A stretch of 5,628 nucleotides of DNA from Hyphomicrobiales bacterium (GTDB lineage: Bacteria; Pseudomonadota; Alphaproteobacteria; Rhizobiales; Afifellaceae), in contig JACCSN010000406.1 in the NCBI GenBank assembly GCA_013812985.1, forward strand, positions 1 to 5,628, given 5' to 3'. The position numbers and the translations under genes were made by a program. Position 1 is the stretch's first letter, and every line of letters begins with the position of its first letter. This document shows, piece after piece, positions 1 to 5,628 of this stretch. Under the pieces are notes generated by a model that saw only the letters and a list, made by a program, of their open reading frames with translations, was not told the origin of the DNA and ran no database searches.

Positions 1-136
1 GCGCGGCGAATTGATAGACGTTCAGGTGCGCCTCCGCAGGCGGGGTCGCCAAATCGATGGCGCTTCAGGCGCGCCAGGGGGTCAGCTCCCCTCCCGAATG
101 CGGGCCGCTAAAAAACGCTCCCGTGATTCGGCCGGA
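1..136. other. Left-edge flank downstream of the L,D-transpeptidase gene
   Basis: No gene can be called with confidence here. On the minus strand, the frame ending at position 1 is open from 64 leftwards after a stop at 65-67. From a possible TTG start at 52-50 it would read as an N-terminus beginning M-A-T-P-P-A-E-A-H-L-N-V-Y-Q-F. That looks protein-like, but there is no ATG or GTG start and no clear ribosome binding site. On the plus strand, frame 1 is open from the edge to a TAA at 109-111, but its arginine-rich translation looks like an out-of-frame reading. A run of six A on the plus strand (110-115, T6 on the minus strand) lies 22 bases past the transpeptidase stop. I could not find a convincing stem before it, so I do not call a terminator. 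Confidence 0.3.
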
Positions 137-862
137 TCAGGCGATCTGGGGCGTCAGCACCAGCACTTCCGTCCCGATCGGCGTCCGGTTGTAAAGGTCG
201 ATGGCGTCCTGGTTGATCATCCGGATGCAGCCGGACGAGACGCTCTGCCCGATCGTATGCGGCTCGGTGGTGCCGTGGATGCGGTAGAGCGTGTCCACGT
301 TGTTCTGCCACAGATAGAGCCCGCGCGCGCCGATCGGGTTGGTGAGCCCGCCCGGCACGCCCAGGCCGCTCTGCAGCTGGACGAGCTGCGGCTTGATGTC
401 CGGCCGGCGCTCGACCATTTCGGCGGGCGGATACCAGTCCGGCCATTCCTGCTTGCTGTTGATGGTCGCCACGCCGGACCACTCGAAGCCCTGCTTGCCG
501 ACGCCGACGCCGTAGCGGATCGCCCGCCCGCCCGGCTGGATGTGGTAGAGATAGTGGCTCGCCGGATCGACGACGATCGTGCCGGGCGCCTGGGGCGTCC
601 CGTAGTCGACCTCCTTGCGGAGGAACGCCGGGTCGATCTTGGTGAGGTCCACCGCGGCGATCGGAAAGCGCTCGCCGTAGACCGGCCCATACATCAGCGC
701 GTAAGCGGGATCGGCCCCGAGCGCCGCCGGCCCGGGAACCGGCATGATCAGCGAGGCCTGCGGCGCCGCCCCCGGAGGGGTGCTGCTGCAGGCGCCGAGG
801 AGAGCGGCGGCGCCCAGGGCCGCGCCGCCGGAAAGGATGTCGCGTCGGCTGAAAGGAGGCAT
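137..862 (-). CDS. L,D-transpeptidase (YkuD domain), Tat-exported lipoprotein
   Basis: This 241-residue protein is predicted to be a periplasmic L,D-transpeptidase. The family uses a cysteine to make 3-3 cross-links in peptidoglycan or to attach proteins to the wall. The N-terminus carries a twin-arginine motif (S-R-R-D-I-L, residues 5-10), an Ala/Gly/Leu-rich hydrophobic stretch and a lipobox L-G-A-C with Cys25, so Tat export and lipidation are likely. Ser at +2 would be compatible with outer-membrane sorting. The YkuD domain begins near residue 94 and ends near 237. The active-site region is intact: H-G-T at 196-198, then S-S-G-C-I-R-M at 209-215 with catalytic Cys212, followed by Asn217. 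The ATG at 862-860 is chosen because it places the signal peptide at the very N-terminus; the frame is open 66 codons further upstream but that part looks non-coding. No good Shine-Dalgarno precedes it. The gene diverges from the nuclease operon, and its exact substrate cannot be told from sequence. Confidence 0.95.
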   Translation of the reverse strand: MPPFSRRDILSGGAALGAAALLGACSSTPPGAAPQASLIMPVPGPAALGADPAYALMYGPVYGERFPIAAVDLTKIDPAFLRKEVDYGTPQAPGTIVVDPASHYLYHIQPGGRAIRYGVGVGKQGFEWSGVATINSKQEWPDWYPPAEMVERRPDIKPQLVQLQSGLGVPGGLTNPIGARGLYLWQNNVDTLYRIHGTTEPHTIGQSVSSGCIRMINQDAIDLYNRTPIGTEVLVLTPQIA

Positions 863-882
863 AGGGGGATTTCCGAATGAAA

Positions 883-894
883 GCGCAATTGCGC
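883..894. repeat. Perfect 12-bp palindrome upstream of the transpeptidase start
   Basis: The sequence GCGCAATTGCGC reads the same on both strands. It ends 21 bases before the transpeptidase ATG (862), within the likely promoter or 5' leader of that gene. It could be a dimeric regulator site, a short leader hairpin or chance. No matching second copy was noticed in the window. Confidence 0.4.
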
Positions 895-924
895 CGTGTC
901 TACAGGAAACCGCCGCCCTCCGCT

Positions 925-940
925 GTTGCCCGCCGGCAAC
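925..940. repeat. Short inverted repeat (6-bp stem, 4-base loop)
   Basis: GTTGCC and GGCAAC flank a CGCC loop, giving a small GC-rich hairpin on either strand. It sits 63-78 bases upstream of the transpeptidase start and has no T tract after it, so it is not called a terminator. A role in the transpeptidase leader is only a possibility. Confidence 0.3.
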
Positions 941-982
941 GCTCCTTGCGGAACGGCGACGATTATTCGGCAGCTGGCGTGC

Positions 983-1012
983 TTGTTTGATTAAGCCGGC
1001 GTTGCAAATACT
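983..1012 (+). promoter_or_regulatory. Weak sigma70-like promoter candidate for the nuclease operon
   Basis: A TTGTTT box at 983-988 and an AATACT box at 1007-1012 are separated by 18 bases. They match the consensus at three and four of six positions. This is one of the few AT-richer spots in the region, and it points towards the nuclease genes. It would give a leader of roughly 135 bases that contains the 1037-1048 palindrome and the mini-ORF. The match is poor and alphaproteobacterial promoters are often degenerate, so this is a guess. Confidence 0.2.
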
Positions 1013-1030
1013 GAGATGACGCTTGCCTCC

Positions 1031-1048
1031 GGCCGGCCGAATATTCGG
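1031..1048. promoter_or_regulatory. Overlapping palindromes, possible operator
   Basis: GGCCGGCC (1031-1038) overlaps by two bases a perfect 12-bp palindrome CCGAATATTCGG (1037-1048). The second has an AT-rich centre with GC arms, as many dimeric-repressor sites do. It lies about 105 bases before the nuclease ATG, just downstream of the candidate promoter. No named regulator is recognised. Confidence 0.35.
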
Positions 1049-1058
1049 TGGGATCAAC

Positions 1059-1106
1059 ATGGCGGCGCTTCACTCGGCGATGCTGTTTGTCGTATCCGTC
1101 GCATGA
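1059..1106 (+). other. 15-codon mini-ORF, possible leader peptide
   Basis: An ATG preceded by GGGA at a five-base spacing opens a 15-residue reading frame, M-A-A-L-H-S-A-M-L-F-V-V-S-V-A, ending in TGA at 1104-1106. The peptide is short and hydrophobic. Its stop overlaps (ATGA) an in-frame alternative ATG of the following nuclease gene at 1103, the arrangement seen in translational coupling. Short frames like this arise easily by chance, so I do not call it a gene. Confidence 0.2.
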
Positions 1107-1153
1107 TCTGCTTCGTTCCCGGAAGCAGCGAACCTCCGAGCCGCGACACCAAA

Positions 1154-2401
1154 ATGGAGTTCAGCTTCCTTCACGCCGCCGACTTGCACCTTGGCAGCCC
1201 GCTGCTCGGGTTGACCGCGAAGCATCCGGGCGTCGCCGAACGATTCGCCGCGGCCAGCCGCAACGCCTTCACGGACCTTGTGACGCAGGCGATCGAGCGC
1301 AACGTCGCCTTCGTGCTGATCGCCGGCGATGTCTATGATCGCGAGTGGAAGGACAATTCGATCGGGCTGTTCTTCAACCGCGAAGTCGCCCTGCTCGACC
1401 GGGAGAGGATCCCCGTCTTCCTGGTTAAGGGAAATCACGACGCGGCGAGCGTGGTCACCAAGACGATCGGGTTGCCGGCAAGCGTCGCGCAATTTCCGAC
1501 GGCGAAAGCGGAGACGATCCGGCTCCCCGAACTCGGCGTCGCCATCCACGGCCGCTCCTTTCCCGATCGGGAAGTGACGGAGAATTACGCGCTGACCTAT
1601 CCGGCGCCCGTGCCCGGGTTCTTCAACGTCGGCGTGCTGCACACATCCTGCGACGGGCGCCCCGGCCACGCCGCCTACGCGCCGTGCAGCGTGGCCGACC
1701 TCGCGAGCCGCGGCTACGATTACTGGGCGCTCGGGCATGTCCACGCCTTCGAGGTGCTCTCGGAAAACCCCTGGATCGTATTCCCCGGCAATCTGCAGGG
1801 CCGCAGCGTGCGCGAGTGCGGGCCGAAGGGCGCAGTCATGGTCGACGTCAAGGGCGGCGCCGTCGCGAACGTCAGCCACATCTCGCTCGATCGTGCGCGC
1901 TGGGCCGAAATCACCGTTCCGCTGGACGGGGTTGATCGAGAGCCCGCCGCGCTGCAAGCGATCGAGGAGCGCATACAGGAACTTGTGGCCGCCGCCGGCG
2001 ACCGCATGATCGCGCTCCGCGTCCGCCTGACCGGCGCGAGCGGCCTCGATCGCGCCATCCGCTCGGACCCGCGCCGATTCGCCGACGAAGTTCAGGCGGC
2101 CGCCCATCATTGCGGCGAAGAGGTCTGGCTGGAACAGCTGAAGGTCGACACCGCGGATGCCGGCGGGAATGGGGACGACCATCCCGCCGTCTCGACGCTC
2201 GATCTGGCGGCGATGCTCGACGGCCTGGAGCATGATCCCACTTTGCGCGCGAAAGCGGCCGAGCTTATCGCGACCGTGGCCGCCAAGCTTCCCGGCGGGA
2301 TGGAGATGGATGAGACGCCTCTCTCGGCAAACCTCGACGCGCTTCTGAGCGAAGCGCGAGCGCTCCTGCTCGGGCGCGCCGGCCCGCCGGCGCGGTGCTG
2401 A
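1154..2401 (+). CDS. Metallophosphoesterase DNA repair exonuclease, SbcD/Mre11 superfamily, YhaO type
   Basis: This 415-residue protein is a predicted metal-dependent DNA nuclease, the small subunit of an SbcCD-like complex. All calcineurin-like metal-site motifs are visible: D-x-H (Asp10, His12) in H-A-A-D-L-H-L-G-S-P, G-D-V-Y-D at 58-62, G-N-H-D at 93-96, L-H-T-S at 162-165 and G-H-V-H at 194-197. The A-D-L-H-L-x-S-P opening and the P-G-N-L-Q-G-R-S-V-R-E stretch (211-221) point to YhaO-type proteins rather than classical SbcD. Residues from about 250 onward form the less conserved C-terminal region, probably a capping or partner-binding part. The ATG at 1154 is preferred because it puts the D-x-H motif about ten residues from the start, as in the family. 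In-frame ATGs at 1103 and 1016 would add 17 or 46 residues without family resemblance. No strong Shine-Dalgarno is seen before any of them. The ATPase partner follows after three bases. Confidence 0.93.
   Translation: MEFSFLHAADLHLGSPLLGLTAKHPGVAERFAAASRNAFTDLVTQAIERNVAFVLIAGDVYDREWKDNSIGLFFNREVALLDRERIPVFLVKGNHDAASVVTKTIGLPASVAQFPTAKAETIRLPELGVAIHGRSFPDREVTENYALTYPAPVPGFFNVGVLHTSCDGRPGHAAYAPCSVADLASRGYDYWALGHVHAFEVLSENPWIVFPGNLQGRSVRECGPKGAVMVDVKGGAVANVSHISLDRARWAEITVPLDGVDREPAALQAIEERIQELVAAAGDRMIALRVRLTGASGLDRAIRSDPRRFADEVQAAAHHCGEEVWLEQLKVDTADAGGNGDDHPAVSTLDLAAMLDGLEHDPTLRAKAAELIATVAAKLPGGMEMDETPLSANLDALLSEARALLLGRAGPPARC
2375..2394 (+). repeat. Strong GC hairpin just before the operon junction
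   Basis: Two perfect 8-base arms, CGCGCCGG and CCGGCGCG, flank a CCCG loop. The hairpin lies within the last codons of the nuclease gene and ends 10 bases before the ATPase ATG. There is no T tract, so it is not an intrinsic terminator. Such a stem could make ATPase translation depend on ribosomes arriving from the upstream gene, but the local GC content makes chance plausible. Confidence 0.45.
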
Positions 2402-2404
2402 GCC

Positions 2405-5400
2405 ATGCGGTTGCGCCGGCTGGAGTTCGAGCGCTACGGCCCCTTCACGGGGCAGAGCCTGAGCTTCCGCCCCGACGCGAAGCTGCACGTCGTGTTCGGC
2501 GAGAACGAAGCGGGCAAGAGCTGCGCGCTCGCCGCCATCACCGACCTTTTCTTCGGCATCGAACGGCAGACACGCTACGACTTCCTGCATGAGGGCAGGG
2601 AGTTGCGGATCGCGGCGGAGATCGAGGCGCGCGACGGCAGCCAGCTGCAATTCCGGCGGCGTAAGGGAAACAAGAACACGCTGCTGTCAGCGGGCGATGC
2701 GCCGCTCGGCGATAACGCGCTGGCGCCCTTCCTCGGCGGGGTGACGCGCGAGGTCTTCTGCCGCGCCTTCGGGCTCGGCACCGAGGCGCTCCGCAAGGGC
2801 GCGGATGACATGCTGAAAAGCGACGGCGACGTCGGGGCGACCCTGCTCGCCGCCGCCTCCGGCCTGCGCGGCGTCAAGGAGCTCCGGCGAAGCCTGGAAT
2901 CCGAGGCTGAGCAAATCTTCGACGACCGGCGCGCGCAGCATCGGCGCTTCTACCAAGCTCTGGACCGCTACGAAGCAGCCCGAAGCGCCATAAGCAAACT
3001 CACGCTCAAGTCTACGGACTGGAAGGGCCTCAACGCGCGAATCAACGAACTTCAGGAGCGTTTGAACGGGCTCAGGAGCCAGCAGGATGAAAAGGCGTCC
3101 GAGCAGGCCAAGATTTCGCGACTAAAGCGCTTGGCGCCGCAGGTCGCCCTGATCGACGGCGATCTCCGCGCGCTGGCCGAACTCGGCGAGCTGCCGGCCA
3201 CGCCGGACGGCTTCGCCGCGCGGCTGCGCGCCTCGCTGGACGCCGTAAGCCATCAACGGGACGCGCTGGCTCGCGCCAAAGCCGACGAGGAGGTCGTCCG
3301 CCAGGATCATGATTCCATCGAGGTGGACGCGGCGGTGCTTGCCGCATCGGCCGAAGCGCAGCGCCTGTTCGCGGAGACCGGAGCCTACGCCGCCGATCGC
3401 CGGGATATGCCGCGCATCCAGGGCGAAGCGGAAGACTTTCAAGCCTCGATCGAGGCGCTCGCCGTGCGTCTCGGCCTTTCCGAAGCAGACGGGATCGAAG
3501 CACAGCAGCCGACGGACGCGGCCAAGGCTCTGCTCAACAGCCTGATCGCCGATGGGCGGTCGATCGGGGGCGACCTCGCCGGCAAGCAGGAGCAGCTCCG
3601 CGTCGAGCAACGCGGCCTGGACGAGCTGAAGCGCCAGCACGCCGCACGGGGCGCTCTGACCGATCCAAAGCCTTTGCGGGACCGCTTGAGCGCGCTCGCC
3701 CCCGTTCTCAGCCAGATCGAAAAACGTTCCGACGCCGGTCTTGCAATTCGCAAGGAGGAGGGGCGGCTGGCGGACTTGGCGTCCCGGCTTCTGCCGCCCG
3801 TCGGCGATTTCGAGAAGGTCGCCCGCGCCGCACTGCCCACTTCGGATAGCGTTGCGCGCTTTCGCGCCGCGACCGACGCGACGGACGGGGAGATCAGCCG
3901 CGCCAAAGAGCGCGTGGCGGCCGCCGACGAAGCCGCGCGCGCCGCCGAGGCGCGGCTTCATCCGTTGAGCCTGTCGGGCCCGGTTCCCTCGCCGGAGGCG
4001 ATCGCCGCTGTCCGCGCCGAGCGCGATGTCCATTGGGACTCGTTGCGCGCCGCCCTCTCCGACGCGGCCGGAGCGTTGACCGGACCGGGGCTCACCGCAG
4101 CAATATCGAATTTCGAACGGCTGAAATCCGACGCCGACCGCATCGCCGACCAAGCCGCCGACGATGCCAAGCGGATATCGGATCACGCCACCGAGACACG
4201 TATTCTGCGCGAAGAGCGGCGCAAAGGCGAAGAAGGTCGAGAGCGGCTAGCCGGCTTGGCAGCGGCGTCCGCGGATGCGCTCGCCGGCTGGGCCGACCTT
4301 TGGGCGGGCGCCGCGATCATCCCGCTGAAGCCGGCGGAGATGCAGCTCTGGCTGAGCGGCGTCGCCGGCCTGATCGAGCGCCGCGACGCCGTGCAGTCCT
4401 CCAGACAGGATCTCGCAGCCCTCGACGCCAGGATCAGGAGCGTCGAGCCCGCCCTGCGTAGGCTGGCGGCGGAACTCGGGCTGATTGCTCCCGAAACGCT
4501 GGAGGTCGGGCTGGTCGCGGGCCAAGTCCAGGCCCGACTCGACGAATTGAGCGCCGCCTGGGACGAGGCGCGCGATCTCGACACGCGGCTTCGCGACACG
4601 CAAGCCCGCGCCGAGCGCCTGGCGAGCGACGCGAGCGAAGCAGCGCGGGGCGAGACCGCGTGGCAATCGCATTGGCGGCCGGCCTTGTTGGGCGCTGGAT
4701 TGGGTCCCGATCTCACGCTGGATCAGGCGGAATCCGTGCTGGCAGCCTGGGACGAGGCGCCGACGATGCTCCGCGAGCGGGCGAACCGCCGGAAGCGCGT
4801 CGCCGGCATGCAGCGCAACGTCGAGGGATTCGAGGATGAGGCGCGACAGCTGATCGCGCAGGTGGCCCGCGATCTGGCCGGCATGCCGGCGGACTTCGCG
4901 GTCAAGGCGTTGAACGAGCGACTGTCAGCCGCCAGCCAAGCCGCGGCGCGGCGGGCGGAAGCCGGAAAGCGGCTGTCCGAGGGTCGGCTACGAAGCGCCG
5001 CCGCCGAGCGGGCGCTAGCCGAGGCGGAGACCGCGCTCGCTCGGCTGAAGGCGGATTTGCCCGGCCATGCCGATTTGCACGGTTCCGATCTGGACCAGGC
5101 CTGCGCCCGCCTGGTCAGCCGCGACGAGCTTCGGGCGGCGGTCTCGGATAAACGGACGCAGTTCGCGACGCAAGCGGAAGGCCTGGACGAGGCCACGGTG
5201 AGGGGCGATCTCGCGGCCTTCGACCCCGACCAGGCCGAGGCGGCGCTTCGACGGCTGGCGGAGGACCAGCGGGCGCTCACCGACGAAGCCAACGAGGTTT
5301 ACGCCGATCATCGCGACGCCAATAACCGGCGCGAGGCGCTGGAGCAAGGCATCGGCGCCGAGGTGGCCGCGCAGCAGCGGCGCGGCGCCGAGGCGGAGCT

Positions 5401-5628
5401 GGCGTTGGCGGCGCGCGAATGGGTGGTGCTGCGGCTCGCCGCTCTCCTGCTCGGCGAGACAATGGAGCGGCATCGCGCCGGTCAGCAGGACCCGCTGATG
5501 CAGCGGGCCGGAGACCTGTTCTCAACCGTGACTTGCGGCAGATACGCGAGCTTGGTCCAGGACTACGACGACGACGACGCGCCGCGTCTGGCCGGGCTGC
5601 GCCCGTCGGGCGAGCGCGTTCCGGTGCC
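2405..5628 (+). CDS. YhaN-type AAA ATPase, SMC/Rad50/SbcC-like (3' end outside window)
   Basis: This is the large ATPase subunit expected to pair with the upstream nuclease. The frame is open for 1,074 complete codons to the window edge. The N-terminus (M-R-L-R-R-L-E-F-E-R-Y-G-P-F) is typical of YhaN proteins, and Walker A is G-E-N-E-A-G-K-S at 32-39. The N-terminal ATPase part runs to about residue 160. A long Ala/Arg/Glu/Asp-rich region, probably coiled coil, continues to about 1010. Family-like landmarks are H-W-D-S-L-R near 543-548, A-D-R-I-A-D at 577-582, and two similar Trp motifs (W629, W633, W649; W753, W757, W782). The C-terminal ATPase part starts around D-L-F-S-T-V-T-C-G-R-Y (1037-1047). 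The window ends at G-E-R-V-P-V, just before the expected signature motif, Walker B and D-loop. The only cysteines are 40, 119, 900 and 1044, so there is no CxxC zinc hook. Three bases separate it from the nuclease stop, with no evident Shine-Dalgarno, suggesting coupled translation. A role in DNA-end or structure processing is inferred from the family. Confidence 0.93.
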   Translation, partial: MRLRRLEFERYGPFTGQSLSFRPDAKLHVVFGENEAGKSCALAAITDLFFGIERQTRYDFLHEGRELRIAAEIEARDGSQLQFRRRKGNKNTLLSAGDAPLGDNALAPFLGGVTREVFCRAFGLGTEALRKGADDMLKSDGDVGATLLAAASGLRGVKELRRSLESEAEQIFDDRRAQHRRFYQALDRYEAARSAISKLTLKSTDWKGLNARINELQERLNGLRSQQDEKASEQAKISRLKRLAPQVALIDGDLRALAELGELPATPDGFAARLRASLDAVSHQRDALARAKADEEVVRQDHDSIEVDAAVLAASAEAQRLFAETGAYAADRRDMPRIQGEAEDFQASIEALAVRLGLSEADGIEAQQPTDAAKALLNSLIADGRSIGGDLAGKQEQLRVEQRGLDELKRQHAARGALTDPKPLRDRLSALAPVLSQIEKRSDAGLAIRKEEGRLADLASRLLPPVGDFEKVARAALPTSDSVARFRAATDATDGEISRAKERVAAADEAARAAEARLHPLSLSGPVPSPEAIAAVRAERDVHWDSLRAALSDAAGALTGPGLTAAISNFERLKSDADRIADQAADDAKRISDHATETRILREERRKGEEGRERLAGLAAASADALAGWADLWAGAAIIPLKPAEMQLWLSGVAGLIERRDAVQSSRQDLAALDARIRSVEPALRRLAAELGLIAPETLEVGLVAGQVQARLDELSAAWDEARDLDTRLRDTQARAERLASDASEAARGETAWQSHWRPALLGAGLGPDLTLDQAESVLAAWDEAPTMLRERANRRKRVAGMQRNVEGFEDEARQLIAQVARDLAGMPADFAVKALNERLSAASQAAARRAEAGKRLSEGRLRSAAAERALAEAETALARLKADLPGHADLHGSDLDQACARLVSRDELRAAVSDKRTQFATQAEGLDEATVRGDLAAFDPDQAEAALRRLAEDQRALTDEANEVYADHRDANNRREALEQGIGAEVAAQQRRGAEAELALAAREWVVLRLAALLLGETMERHRAGQQDPLMQRAGDLFSTVTCGRYASLVQDYDDDDAPRLAGLRPSGERVPV

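Larger units (their letters stand above)
863..1153. other. Divergent intergenic region between transpeptidase and nuclease operon
   Basis: This 291-bp stretch should hold the promoters of both the minus-strand transpeptidase gene and the plus-strand nuclease operon. It contains perfect 12-bp palindromes at 883-894 and 1037-1048, an 8-bp palindrome abutting the latter, a 6-bp-stem hairpin at 925-940, a weak plus-strand promoter candidate near 983-1012 and a 15-codon mini-ORF at 1059-1106. Frames from both neighbours run open through part of it, but their translations show no conserved protein features. I saw no convincing promoter for the transpeptidase gene. Confidence 0.7.

Noticed and set aside
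105..136. Intrinsic terminator for the transpeptidase gene using the T6 tract (minus strand, 115-110)
   Set aside because: The bases before the T tract form only a weak, mismatched stem, so the structural requirement is not met.
11..880. Plus-strand open frame (289 codons) antisense to the transpeptidase gene
   Set aside because: Arg/Asp/Ala-rich with no family features; it mirrors the true minus-strand gene with its intact YkuD active site.
1016..1153. 46-residue N-terminal extension of the nuclease from the ATG at 1016
   Set aside because: The extension has no family resemblance, and the Asp/His metal motif normally lies within about ten residues of the start, which fits the ATG at 1154.
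1070..2650. Long minus-strand open frame (526 codons) antisense to the nuclease gene and the start of the ATPase gene
   Set aside because: Its translation is rich in Arg, Ala, Gly and Asp without recognisable motifs. The opposite strand holds clear catalytic motifs, and long antisense frames are expected in high-GC DNA.
3122..4186. Minus-strand open frame (354 codons) inside the ATPase gene
   Set aside because: The plus-strand ATPase frame is continuous through it and matches YhaN landmarks, while the antisense translation shows no domain.
2405..5628. Possible frameshift or pseudogene in the ATPase, since its 3' end was not seen
   Set aside because: Codon-by-codon reading from 2405 to the edge meets no stop, and family landmarks stay in the same frame; the missing end is only due to the window boundary.
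1..5628. Mobile element, CRISPR array, tRNA or rRNA
   Set aside because: No transposase, terminal inverted repeats, regularly spaced repeats or RNA-gene features were recognised on either strand.

Overview
This window looks like chromosomal DNA from a high-GC bacterium, by eye about two-thirds G+C. The protein sequences fit an alphaproteobacterium best. The L,D-transpeptidase and the YhaO/YhaN-type pair both resemble proteins I know from that class. This placement is inference from protein style; no rRNA or other taxonomic marker is present.

Layout. Positions 1-136 hold the 3' flank of the first gene and perhaps the edge of a neighbour. Positions 137-862 on the minus strand encode a Tat-type, lipoprotein-signal L,D-transpeptidase (YkuD domain) with an intact catalytic motif. 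Positions 863-1153 are a 291-bp divergent intergenic region. It contains two perfect 12-bp palindromes, a short hairpin, a weak promoter candidate and a 15-codon hydrophobic mini-ORF. Positions 1154-2401 on the plus strand encode a Mre11/SbcD-superfamily metallophosphoesterase of the YhaO type. Three bases after its stop, at 2405, a very large SMC/Rad50-like AAA ATPase of the YhaN type begins. It stays open to the right edge (1,074 codons) and is cut just before its expected C-terminal signature and Walker B motifs.

How the genes work together. The two plus-strand genes form a tight operon. By analogy with SbcD/SbcC and Mre11/Rad50, they should make a nuclease-ATPase complex acting on DNA ends or structures: the small subunit would supply the two-metal nuclease site and the large coiled-coil subunit the ATP-driven clamp. 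The divergent transpeptidase is a cell-envelope enzyme with no evident functional link to them.

No tRNA, rRNA, CRISPR array, insertion sequence or other mobile element was seen. The most interesting item is the YhaO/YhaN-type pair, a known but poorly characterised system. Its ATPase has no CxxC zinc-hook motif. The regulatory-looking palindromes between the divergent genes come second. I do not see clear evidence for an entirely new system.
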